Both the position numbers and the translations under genes were made by a program. Of a DNA stretch of 64,000 nucleotides, positions 33,735-44,200 are shown in pieces. The stretch's first letter is position 1, and the number at the start of each line of letters is the position of its first letter. Origin of the DNA: Penium margaritaceum. Lineage: Eukaryota; Streptophyta; Zygnematophyceae; Desmidiales; Peniaceae. The DNA lies in the NCBI GenBank assembly GCA_023375785.1, contig SZWC01002438.1, positions 62,001 through 126,000 of the forward strand, read 5' to 3'. The notes below the pieces were generated by a model. That model ran no database searches, had not been told where the DNA came from, and worked only from the letters and a program-made list of their open reading frames with translations.

Positions 33735-34436
33735 CTTAACATCCACATCATGACGTGAAGCATGCTCTTCGACGCCAAACTTCCACCTCGCTTTTCTACT
33801 GAAGCTACAATTACTGTTGACCAGATATGCTCCTTGCAGATTGCTGACATTTAGCCGGGCACAAGACGGACTAGGCATGCACTGCTCCCTTGGAGTACGT
33901 CCCCTAAGTCTGGACCACATAGACAAGGCATGCACTACTCCTTTGGAGAAATTCCTCTTGGTCTAAACTAGATAGTATAGCGAGCAAACACAACCTAGGA
34001 CAACTTGTGGCTTAGACGTTCCAGAGTTGGTCTCTAGAGCAAGAGGTAACTGGGTTAAATCAGACCCCACTAAATAGTTTTCTTTGCGACCAAAAAGGGG
34101 ACAAGAAGGTTTCTAGAGACATCTTAGAACATTTCAAGGTGCATCTTGGTGGGTGGCCCCAACAGGCAGTCTCAGGGAGCGCCATGTAGGCAAGGGGGAT
34201 CAGGCAATCAATATTGTCCCCAAAGCAGCTCATCTAAGGGGCCAGTGTATGCCTAGGCTGGAGGCTGGCTCTAAGACTATAAGAACCTGTGAGTTGCCTC
34301 TCATTGTGTACAGTATTTACCTTTGAGACTCCAAACAGAGATGTCCACTAGAGGTAGAAACTAAAGAAATATTGGTTGATCTACGCCCTAGAAAATCGCT
34401 CCTCGCACGCAAGTGACCTATTGCTAAGGACTCGGT
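33735..34436 (+). mobile_element. Fam2 integrase fragment followed by a partial Fam2 LTR
   Basis: About 80 bp (33735-33814) match Fam2 integrase (CATGCTCTTCGACGCCAAAC; compare 27245). A Fam2 LTR starts at 33815 with TGTTGACCAGATATGC and runs to about 34436, where Fam1 copy E begins. The missing LTR end is not found elsewhere in the window. Confidence 0.75.
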
Positions 34437-35172
34437 TGTAAGAACTGGAGGAGAGAGGAGCCTTGGTACAGAAAACATGTGGGACTAAAATGGCATCACT
34501 TGTCCTAAAGAATGGTCATTAAATAACTCAAAATTATGGAGTATATATAGAGCTAGAGCTTGGACAAGTCAGCCCTCTCACAAGCCACACCACTTAGCCA
34601 TGGAGGCTAAGACTCACAGACTAGAGTCCATAATCTCACACAAGAGAGGAAATCAGCTTAACAATCAGGCTGACTACTCACACACGACCTAGAGAGCTAA
34701 ATAATACTCTTATGGCACACTCCTAGTGATCACATAACCTACAATCCCATGGAGATTTGCAATGTGTCCATGGCTAGGACACAAGGATCTCACCTTACCT
34801 AAAAAGTAAGGAGAGGTACCTTTTTCCTAGTCAGCACACTCTGACAAGGCAACCCAAGAATCTAGGATCTTTTTGGATATTGCTCCTATCTGGTTTTGAC
34901 CCTAGACCTCTTGCTTTTTTCTTTTCTCACGTTAAGGCCTGGGGCCATTGCACATGGTCTCCCAGATCTCGGTGCTCTATAACCCCTGCCTCTTGAAAAA
35001 TTCATATCTCCCAATCTGATTGTTGGATCAACCTCAAACTTGGACCATAGACATTTTTCCACCTCATCTTTTGAATGGTGTTAAGGATTGACGATCGGAG
35101 AAGGCATCAGGTAGTTTCTTGGAAATTTCTCCTCTGGACCTGAAATAGAACTGAATGGCTTCTATTCCAACA
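34437..35172 (-). repeat. Fam1 LTR of copy E
   Basis: This is a minus-strand Fam1 LTR of about 736 bp with many scattered substitutions compared with D and F. It is followed by an inverted polypurine-tract relic and RNase H sequence. Confidence 0.88.
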
Positions 35173-36022
35173 ATCTCGCACTTTGCCGCAGTCAGAGTGG
35201 GCTGAGTCTACATGCCTTTATGCTGAATTGCTACTTCTCACTAGTCACTGGCTTGGTATAAAACTCAACAACCTGCTTAATGGTTGGAGTCAACTTCAGC
35301 TTGATGGTACCCTCCTACACCATATGCGTGATGAAGTAATATGCGATGTCAATGTGCTTAGTGCGTACATAGTGCTCAGGATTCTTGGTGAGTGCAATGT
35401 TGCTCTGGTTGTCGACGCGCATAGGAACTGGAACTGCTGCACTCCCACTCATCTCCGCCATGAGACGATGAAGTCAAACTGCTTCCTTGGCTCCAAAGCA
35501 GAGACAGACGTACTCAGGTTCCATACTTGAGGTAGCCACGACCACCTGCCGCTTGCTGCACCAGCAGATGACTCCACCATTCATGAGGAACACATGTCCA
35601 GAAATGGATTTGCGGTCTTCAGGGTTTGAGGCCCAATCTGCGTCTGTATAGTCGATATTGTTGTCGTTCCCATTGTAGGTGATGCCGATGTTGATGGTTT
35701 TAGCAAGGTAGCATAAGATCTGCTTCACTGCCTTGTGGTGGTCAGGTCCGTGGTTCGCCATATGCTGGCTCACAGCGCTTACAGCTTGTGCAAGGTCCGG
35801 CCTTGTTGCCACCATCAGGTACATGAGACTTTTGATGGCGCTCTGGTTCTTCTGCCGCTCAGCTGCTACCGCTTCTCCATTTAACCTCACGAGGTATTGC
35901 AGCGTCTCCAGCCGCATGCTGATGGATTTGGCCTCTGCCATGCCGAACCGATTTCACACATCCTTCATGTAGCGGCTTTGCTTCATGGAGAGAGCGTGAT
36001 TTGTAGTCATGCATGATCTAGA
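35173..36022 (-). pseudogene. Fam1 RNase H/RT relic (copy E)
   Basis: Minus-strand sequence matches the Fam1 RNase H part (SISGHVFLMNGG-type motif, about 35590) and the end of RT (VGSLMYLMVATRPDLAQ-type motif, about 35790). No gag, protease or integrase is present. It is decayed. Confidence 0.8.
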
Positions 36023-36328
36023 TGTTGGAACAAGAGGAGAGAAAGAGCCTTGGAGTACCAAACATGTGGGACTGAAAGGGCATCATTTGTGCTTAAGAAT
36101 AGTTGTTGAATCACTCAAAATGATATTGTACATATAGAGCTAGAGCTTGGGCAAGTCAGCCCTCTCACAAGCAATACCAGTTAGCCATGGAGGCTAAGGC
36201 TTACACACTAGACTCCATAATCTCTCAAAAGAGAGGAAGTCAGCCTAGTAATCAGGCTGACAACTCACACACAATCTAGCAAGCTAGAAAATGCTCTCAT
36301 GGCATACTCGTCATACTCACATAACCCA
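36023..36328 (-). repeat. Second Fam1 LTR of copy E, left part (continues at 42893-43048)
   Basis: The LTR begins TGTTGGAACAAGAGG on the plus strand. The break at ACCCA is caused by insertion of copy F, and the next LTR bases follow at 42893. The far end is lost where copy B3 begins. Confidence 0.85.
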
Positions 36329-37068
36329 TGTCGGGAAAGGAGCCATCCGGCTCAGTTTCAGGTCCACAGGAGCAAGTTCCAGGAAAGTACCAGATGCCTG
36401 CTCCGATCGTCAATCCAACTTCACCATTGGAAGGATCAAGTGGCAAAATGTCCACGGTCCAAGTTTGAGGCCGATCCAACGGTCGGATTGGGAGATATGA
36501 ATTTTCGTAGTTTCCGGGGTCATCGACCGTCGATATCCGGGTGACCATGGGCGATGGCTCCATGCCTTAGCCTGAGAAAAGAAAAAAGGCAAGAGGTCCA
36601 GGGTCAAGACCTGATGGGAGAAATATCCAAAAAAGGTCATTGGTCTTAGGATTGCCTTGTCAGAGTGTGCTGACTAGGATAAAGGTACCTCTCCTTACTT
36701 TTTAGGTGAGGTGAGATCTTTGTGTGCTAGCCATGGACACATGGCGATTCTCCATGGGTTTGTGGGTTATGTGACCACTAGGAGTGTACCATGAGAGCAT
36801 TCTCTAGCTCTCTAGGTCGTGTGTGAGTGGTTAGCCTGATTACTAGGCTGATTTCCTCCCTTGTGTCAGATTATGGACTCTAGTGTGTGAGCCTTAGCCT
36901 CCATGGCTAAGTGGTGTGGCTTGTGAGAGGGCTGACTTGCCTAAGCTCTAGCTCTATGTGTACTCCATCATTTTGAGTGATTGAACAACCATTCTTCAGC
37001 ACAAGTGATGTCCTTCCAATCACACATGCTCGCTGCTTCAAGGCTCCCTCTCTCCTCAAGTTTCAACA
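36329..37068 (+). repeat. Fam1 copy F 5' LTR
   Basis: The 740 bp LTR begins TGTCGGGAAAGG and ends TTTCAACA. Motif ATCCAACGGTCGGATTG lies at about 36475-36491. Confidence 0.95.
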
Positions 37069-37070
37069 TT

Positions 37071-37082
37071 TGGTATCAGAGC
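37071..37082 (+). other. Primer-binding site, initiator tRNA-Met 3' end (copy F)
   Basis: TGGTATCAGAGC begins two bases after the LTR. Confidence 0.93.
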
Positions 37083-37710
37083 CAGGTTCTGCCACTTCCA
37101 GCCAGCACAGGCCATCACTTTGGGAATGACGGGTTGGGATGAAACCTTCAGCAGATTTGAAGATCAACCATTCGATCTGTAATTTCAAGAGACAACCTTT
37201 CCAACGAGCCTAAAATTGTGAAGATCCAACGGTCGGATTGAGAGTTATGCTCAAAACGAGGTCGGCCAGGGCTACACTCTTCTCTATGAGTAAGAATGTC
37301 GCCTTGTGATGACCATAACTCTCTTGTTTCTTTGTCAAATGTAAAACACATGAGAATTGTAGTATTTTTCCTAAGCTTTCCATTGGTGCAAAAATATTTG
37401 CATTCTATCGATTCGTTTGGGAGAAACGCCGTTTACAAGTTGGCTGGTCTGAGTTGGAGTAGGAGCAGAAGCATACCCTGTTTTCAAGAGGGCATAACTT
37501 TTGAAATCCCCTGTTGATGACCCTGTTTTATGGGATGATCTGAAAGGTTTTGAGCTGAATTTTCCAGTGGTGGGCTCAAGTTTTCAAAATTCCGAGTCTG
37601 CTGGCGTCTACAGTCCATTTTCTGTCAGACAGATTTCTGGCAGAAACAGCAGCAGAAGCAGGGGTGGCGTCTCCATCCAAGGACAGCGCTGAGCATCACC
37701 AAGGCTCAAA

Positions 37711-40700
37711 ATGGCAGCAGCTGGCGTTGTGACAGCAGCCCAGCCTTTGGAGAGGCTGGAGGGACGTGCCAACTTCACGTTTTGGAAGATCCGTACCCGC
37801 CTCCTTTTGGAGGAGAAGAGCTTGTGGGAGGTGGTGAGCGGCGACGAGCCGGCTCCAGTACCACAGGGAAAAGGCATCACCGCAACGCAGGTGGTGGCGG
37901 CGAAGACGCCGCAAAAGGGTGCAGCTGATGCGGGTTCTTCTGCAGCTGTACCAGCGACATATGAGGAATGGAAGAAGAAGGACAGCCAAGCCTATAGGTT
38001 GCTTGTCAACACCATCTCCAACCCGCATCTTCAGTACGTGAATGACAAGGCTACTGCAAAGGAGGGATGGGACACGTTGTGCAAGAAGTATGAGAGCAAG
38101 GATCTTGCATTCCTCATGCTTTTGGAGGAAAAGATGATGGCGCTGAAAATGCAGGGTGGTGAAGGGATGGAGGCGTATCTGGACAGGGCAAAAGAGCTGG
38201 CGAAGCAGCTGAGAGCGGCCGGCAACCCTGTGGAAGAGACGCGCTTCATCCTCCTCTTGCTGAGGAGACTCCCAACCAGCTACGACACGGTGCGAGAGAC
38301 GCTGGAGTGCCAGCCAACTCTCGACCTNNNNNNNNNNNNNNNNNNNNNNNNNNNNNNNNNNNNNNNNNNNNNNNNNNNNNNNNNNNNNNNNNNNNNNNNN
38401 NNNNNNNNNNNNNNNNNNNNNNNNNNNNNNNNNNNNNNNNNNNNNNNNNNNNNNNNNNNNNNNNNNNNNNNNNNNNNNNNNNNNNNNNNNNNNNNNNNNN
38501 NNNNNNNNNNNNNNNNNNNNNNNNNNNNNNNNNNNNNNNNNNNNNNNNNNNNNNNNNNNNNNNNNNNNNNNNNNNNNNNNNNNNNNNNNNNNNNNNNNNN
38601 NNNNNNNNNNNNNNNNNNNNNNNCAGCAGCAGCAGCAGTCCGGGCAGCAGAGAGGCAAGAAGAAGGGCAAGTGCCACTATTGCCAGAAAGAGGGGCACTA
38701 CAAGAAAGAGTGCTTCAAGTTCAAGAGGGACCAGAAGGAGCAGCAGCAGCAGCAGGAGCAAAAGCAGCAATCTCCACAGCAACAGCAGCAACAGTCACAG
38801 CAAGGCCAGCAGCAGTAGCACCAGCAGAACTAGACTGGCGTGTGCCATTTTGGCAATATGAACGTTGCCAAGGAGGTGCGCGACTACCATTTCATGGCGA
38901 AGTCTGACATGTCGCAGAAGGAAAAGGTGGATCTCGCGTGGTACAAGGACTTGGGGTGTACCAAGAGTCTGATGCACCACAAGGAGTGGTTCACGCAGCT
39001 GCTCTCCATTCCCTCCCGTCCGATTGCTTTGGGTGATGATCCGGTGGTGTATGCTGAGGGGATTGGGATTGTGGAGATGTGGTTGGAGACCCCGCGTGGC
39101 ATTGAAGTGGGAGTTTTCCATGGCGTGTTGTATGTACCTGATGCTGCGTTCAACCTTCTCTCAGTGTCCTCTCTCACCAACACAGGACTACACATTGTTT
39201 TTTACGATGATTATGGCTACATCCTGAACAAGGAAACAGGAGAGGAGTTGGCCAAGTTGGTGAAGGAGGGCGACATGTACCGCCTGCTGGGGACGACCAA
39301 GATCCCGCATGAGCAGAGTCTTGCAGCAGTGGTGCAGGCGACAGATGGCGAGATCTGGCATGCGCGCTACGGCCACATCGGCATGCGCGCCTTGCAGCAA
39401 CTTCAAGCAAAGCAGATGGTACGTGACCTGCCTACCATCTCTAACTTTGAGCAGCACTTATGCATCGGCTGTTTGGAGGGGAAGCAGCATCGTGGGGCGT
39501 TCTCTAGAGCAGGGGAGCATGCAAAAGAGGTGTTGGAGCTGGTCCACACGGACTTGTGCGGACCGATGCAGACCCAGAGCTTTGGAGGCTCTAGGTATTT
39601 TATCACCTTTATTGATGATTTCAGCCGTTACACTGCTGTGTACTTCCTTTCCTCCAAGGACCAGTGCTTTGACAGGTTCAAGGAGTTCAAGGCCATGGTG
39701 GAGAACCAGACTGGCAAGAAGATCAAGGTGCTGCGCAGCGATCGCGGTGGAGAATACCTAAGCAAGGAGTTCCAGGACTACCTCGCAGTAGCTGGCATCA
39801 AGGCGCAGCGTACCGCGCCGTACTCGCCGCAGTAAAACGGGGTAGCAGAACGCGCCAACCGTACCATTGTGGAGTCGGCGCGCTCCATGCTGCACGCGGC
39901 CCGGCTGACCTACGACTTCTGGGCGGAAGCCGTGAGCACAGCGGTCTACATCAAGAACCGCAGTCCAACCAAGGCCCTAGAGCAGATGACGCCGTACGAG
40001 GCGTGGTTTGGCAAGAAGCCGAGCGTGGGTCATCTTCGCGCATTTGGCAGCTTGGCGCACATGCACGTGCCAAAGGAGAAGCGGCAAAAGTGGGACGCGA
40101 AGAGTGCGCAGATGCTGATGATTGGCTACGACGTGGCAAGCAAGGCGTATCGCCTCTACGAGAGGGATACAGGCCACGTCATCATCTCCAGGGATGTCGT
40201 CTTCAACGAGAGCAACGTCATCGGCACCAACATTGTGTGTGAAGAGGCAGTAGAACCAGCAGCTGACGAGACAGTGGGAGCAGAAACTCTTCCCGACCCA
40301 GTTTCTCCCAATCCTTCCTCTACTGTGACAGTGGGAGAATCACTATACTCTCCCATGTCTAATGTTGCAGATAGAGCAGCCTCATCGGCATAAGCAGAGG
40401 AGGGAGTTGTAGCACCACCAGCAGCAGCAGTTGTGCCAGCAGCACCGCGCCAGCCGCCCGGTAACACTCCAGCATAAGGTCGCAGGTACCCTCTTAGGGT
40501 GCGTTACAAGCCTGGTGAGCGTGGCCATTTCTGGATGCTGTAGAAACCAGAACAGATGAACGTCGCAGTTGTAGCAGATTCAGATGAGCAAACGTCATAC
40601 AAGGAGGCCATGGCTGCACTGGATGCAGCAGATTGGGTGCAAGCCGTGCAGCAGGATGTACAGTCGCAGCTGGACAACGGCACGTGGGAGCTGACTGAGC

Positions 40701-42118
40701 GTCCACCAGGACGTAAGGTGATCAAGTGCAAGTGGGTGTTCAAGAAGAAGCGGGGAGCAGATGGTAACCTGGAAAAGTACAACGTGAGGCTGGTCGCCAA
40801 GGGCTACTCGCAGCAAGAGGGCATCGACTATACAGAAACTTTTGCCCTTGTTGCAAAGTTTGCCTGTGTGCGCACACTCCTCTCTTATGCAGCAGCTGAG
40901 GACTTCCAGGTTCACCACATGGATGTCAAGAAGGCATTCTTGAATGGTGACTTGGAGGAGGAGATCTACATGGAGCAGTCGAAGGGGTTCGTCATGGATG
41001 GCCAGGAGCACCTGGTCTGCAAGTTGCAGAAGTCGCTATACGGCCTGAAGCAAGCGTCGCGTGCTTGGGACCAGAAGTTGGATGCGGCGTTGCAGTGCAT
41101 GGGGTTTGAGCGCAGCGAGTGTAACTACAGCGTGTATCGCTGGCAGCATGAGCATGAGATCCTCATCATCATTGTCTATGTGGATGACATGCTCCTCCTT
41201 TCCAACAGCATGTCTGCACTACAGGAGTTCAAGGAAGCCATGCAAGAGCGCTTCCAAATGTCTGATCTCGGCAAGGCATCATACTTCCTCGGTATCCAGA
41301 TCACGCGTGACCGCAAGTCACACTCTCTCTCGCTACAGTAGAGCCGCTACATCAAGGATGTTTTACAGCGGTTTGGCATGGCAGAGGCAAAATCCATCGG
41401 CACGCCGCTAGAGACGCGGTAGTACCTCGTGAGCTTCAATGGAGAAGCAAATGCAGCTGAGCGGCAGAAGTACTAAAGCGCCGTCGGCAGTCTCATGTAA
41501 CTGATGGTGGCAACCAGGCCGGACCTCGCATAGGCTGTGAGCGTTGTGAGCCAGCACATGGCTAATCCCGGACCGGAGCACCAGAAGACAGTGAAGCGGA
41601 TCTTCCGTTACCTTGCTAGAACCATCAACATCGGCATCACCTACAATGGCAATGACAACAGCATCATCGGCTACACAGATGAGATTGGGCTTCAAACCCT
41701 TAGGATCGTAAGTGCATCTCTGGACATGTGTTCCTCATGAATGGTGGAGCCATCAGCTGGTGCAGCAAGCGGCAGGTGGTCGTGGCCATCTCGAGTACAG
41801 AAGCTGAGTACGTATCTCTCATTTTTAGAGCCAAGGAAGCAGTTTGGCTCCAACGTCTCATGGTAGAGATGAGTGGGAGTGCAGCAGTTCCAGTTCCTGT
41901 GCGCGTCGACAACCAGAGCGCAATCGCACTCGCCAAGAATCATGAGCACCATGCACGCACCAAACACATTGATATCGCATATCATTTCATCAGGCACATG
42001 GTGCAGGAGGGTGCTATCAAGCTGGAGTTTACTCCAACCAGCAAGCAGGTCGTTGATTTCTGCACCAAGCCAATGACCCGTGAGAAGTAGCAGTTCTGCA
42101 TGAAGGCATGTGGACTCA
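37711..42118 (+). pseudogene. Fam1 gag-pol relic (copy F)
   Basis: Gag starts at 37711 (MAAAGVVTAAQPLERLEG). The N gap 38328-38623 hides the gag C-terminal part just before the CCHC knuckle (about 38670-38715). A CAG-repeat linker (38740-38830), protease (YKDLGCT near 38945), zinc region (about 39355-39500), integrase (about 39530-39990), RT (about 40690-41420; YVDD codons at 41177-41188) and RNase H (about 41650-42110) follow. It is broken in about ten places, but most domains are still easy to read. Confidence 0.92.
38328..38623. other. Assembly gap, 296 N
   Basis: A run of N sits in the gag of copy F, immediately before the CAG-rich stretch. By comparison with copy A about 300 bp are expected here, so the gap size looks realistic. 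Confidence 0.99.
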
Positions 42119-42148
42119 GCCCACTCTGACTGCGGCAAAGTGGGAGAT

Positions 42149-42887
42149 TGTTGGGAAAGGAGCCATCCGGCTCAGTTTCAGGTCCACAGGAGCAAGTTCG
42201 AGGAAAGTACCAGATGCCTGCTCTGATCGTCAATCCAACTTCACCATTGGAAAGATCAGGTGGCAAAATGTCTACGGTCCAAGTTTGAGGGCGATCCAAT
42301 AGTCGGATTGGGAGATATGAATTTTCGTAGTTTCCGGGGTCATCGACCGTCGATATCCGGGTGACCATGGGCGATGGCTCCATGCCTTAGACTGAGAAAA
42401 GAAAAAGGCAAGAGGTCCAGGGTCAAGACCTGATGGGAGAAATATCCAAAAAAGGTCCTTGGTGTTAGGATTGCCTTGTCAGAGTGTGCTGACTAGGATA
42501 AAGGTACCTCTCCTTACTTTTTAGGTGAGGTGAGATCTTTGTGTGCTAGCCATGGACACATGGGGATTCTCCATGGGTTTATGGGCTATGTGACCACTAG
42601 GAGTGTGCCATGAGAGCATTATCTAGCTCTCTAGGTCGTGTGGGAGTGGTCAGCCTGATCACTAGGCTGATTTCCTCCCTTGTGTGAGATTATGGACTCT
42701 AGTATGTGAGCCTTAGCCTCCATGGCTAAGTGGTGTGGCTTGTGAGAGGGCTGACTTGCCCAAGCTCTAGCTCTATATGTACTCCATCATTTTGAGTGAT
42801 TGAACAACCATTCTTCAGCACAAGTGATGCCCTTCTAATCACACATGCTCGCTGCTCCAAGGCTCCCTCCCTCCTCAAGTTTCAACA
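42149..42887 (+). repeat. Fam1 copy F 3' LTR
   Basis: The 739 bp LTR begins TGTTGGGAAAGG and ends TTTCAACA. It is preceded by the polypurine tract AAAGTGGGAGAT (42137-42148) and followed by target copy ACCCA. Confidence 0.95.
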
Positions 42888-43048
42888 ACCCACAATCTCA
42901 TGGAGAATCGCCATGTGTCAATGGCTAGCACACAAGGATCTCACCTCACCTAAAAAGTAAATAAAGGTTCCTTTTTCCTAGTCAGCACACTCTGACAAGG
43001 CAACTCAAGAATCTATGTTCGTTTTGGATATTTCTCCCATCAGGTCTT

Positions 43049-43819
43049 TGTTGACCTCATTTGCTCCTTGTCCATGGTTGATATTTGGACAGGCACATGA
43101 CTGACTAGGCATGTACTGCTCCCTTGGAGTAGGTCTCCTAAGTCTGGTGGAGATAAACAAGGTATGCACTGCTCCTTTGGAGCAAGTTCCCTTGGTCTCA
43201 TCTGGATAGTATAGCCAGCAAACATTACCTAGGACAACTCCTTGTGGCTTTGACATTCTGCAGTTAGTCTCTGGAGCAAGAGGTCACTGGGTCAAATCCC
43301 ACCCTAGTGACTAATTTTCTTTGTGATCAAAAGGGGGACAAGAAGGTTCCGAGATACATCTTAAAACATTCCAAGATCCATTCTGGTGGCTGGCGCCACT
43401 TGGCGGTCACAAAAAGCTCCATGTAGGCTGGGGAGATGACGGAATCGAGATTGCCTCAAAAGTGGCTCATCCAAGAAACCACTGCGTGCCTAGGCTAGAG
43501 GCTGGCTGTAGGACCATAAGAACCTGTCCGTTACCTGTCATTGAGTACAGTTCTTACCTTAGAGACTACTCATAGAGTTGTCCACCACAGGCAGACACTA
43601 AAGAACCATTGGTTGGTCTAAGCCCCAGGAGTTCACTCCCCGCACAAAAATGACCATGTGTTAAGGACATAGTGCAAGGAAGTGATTGCTATGAACTGCT
43701 CAAAGTTGAGCCTTGGTTCTGAGGGTGATATCATCTCTTGGTTACAATACTAAGAGCGATCGGCGGGAACCATTGTGTTGGAACCCGTTTTCTAGACCGT
43801 CGCCTCAGGCAGGTTGATA
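43049..43819 (+). repeat. Fam2 copy B3 5' LTR
   Basis: The 771 bp LTR begins TGTTGACCTCATTTGC and ends GGCAGGTTGATA. It aligns along its length with 29574-30343. Confidence 0.92.
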
Positions 43820-43821
43820 AA

Positions 43822-43836
43822 GGGTTATGGACCCAC
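43822..43836 (+). other. Half-tRNA primer-binding site (copy B3)
   Basis: GGGTTATGGACCCAC begins two bases after the LTR. It is complementary to the anticodon arm of plant initiator tRNA-Met with one difference. Confidence 0.78.
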
Positions 43837-44200
43837 ACTGACTAGTTGTAAGGCACGCTTCTGTGCACTCTTGCGCTCTCTTTGTATTGCAGCACGCATC
43901 AGCTCCATCAGCTCCATCTGCTCCATCTGCTCCATTAGCTCCAACGGGGGGTGCTGGCACTTAGCGAACGAGGGCCATGGATAAGCTCTGCCCTTGGAGG
44001 TATGACCCCTGGGTCCTAACCAAGATAAAATCTGCTGTTCGAGGCACAACCCTGGGTTTGCTAATGTGCGTTATTCTCTGTTTCTAGCTGATCAATGGCT
44101 AAGGGGTAAGCGATGGATCTGCACCTTCTAAACCGGTAGCAGACAACTGTCTACATCAGCCTACATCGGCCTCAATGAAGCAGAGAAGCAGAGACGTAGT

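Larger units (their letters stand above)
36329..42887 (+). mobile_element. Fam1 Copia LTR retrotransposon copy F, full length, inserted in a Fam1 LTR
   Basis: This complete-length element (6.56 kb including 296 Ns) has LTRs at 36329-37068 and 42149-42887, a primer site, leader, gag-pol and a polypurine tract. Perfect target duplications ACCCA lie at 36324-36328 and 42888-42892, and the interrupted Fam1 LTR of copy E resumes exactly there. The LTRs differ by a few per hundred bases, mostly by transitions, so F is among the younger insertions. The coding region is broken in about ten places, and part of gag is hidden by the N gap. Confidence 0.96.
34437..43048 (-). mobile_element. Fam1 Copia copy E, incomplete, split by copy F
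   Basis: The minus-strand parts are an LTR (34437-35172), an RNase H/RT piece (35173-36022), and a second Fam1 LTR from 36023 that is split by copy F at 36328 and resumes at 42893-43048, where a Fam2 LTR cuts in. The second LTR directly abuts RT sequence, with no leader or primer site, so it is either part of a rearranged copy or a separate Fam1 LTR inserted in the first. It is broken and incomplete. Confidence 0.75.

Noticed and set aside
37696-38907. Very long frames running through the N gap on both strands
   Set aside because: Their length is inflated by the 296 Ns. Only the plus-strand gag part is real coding relic.
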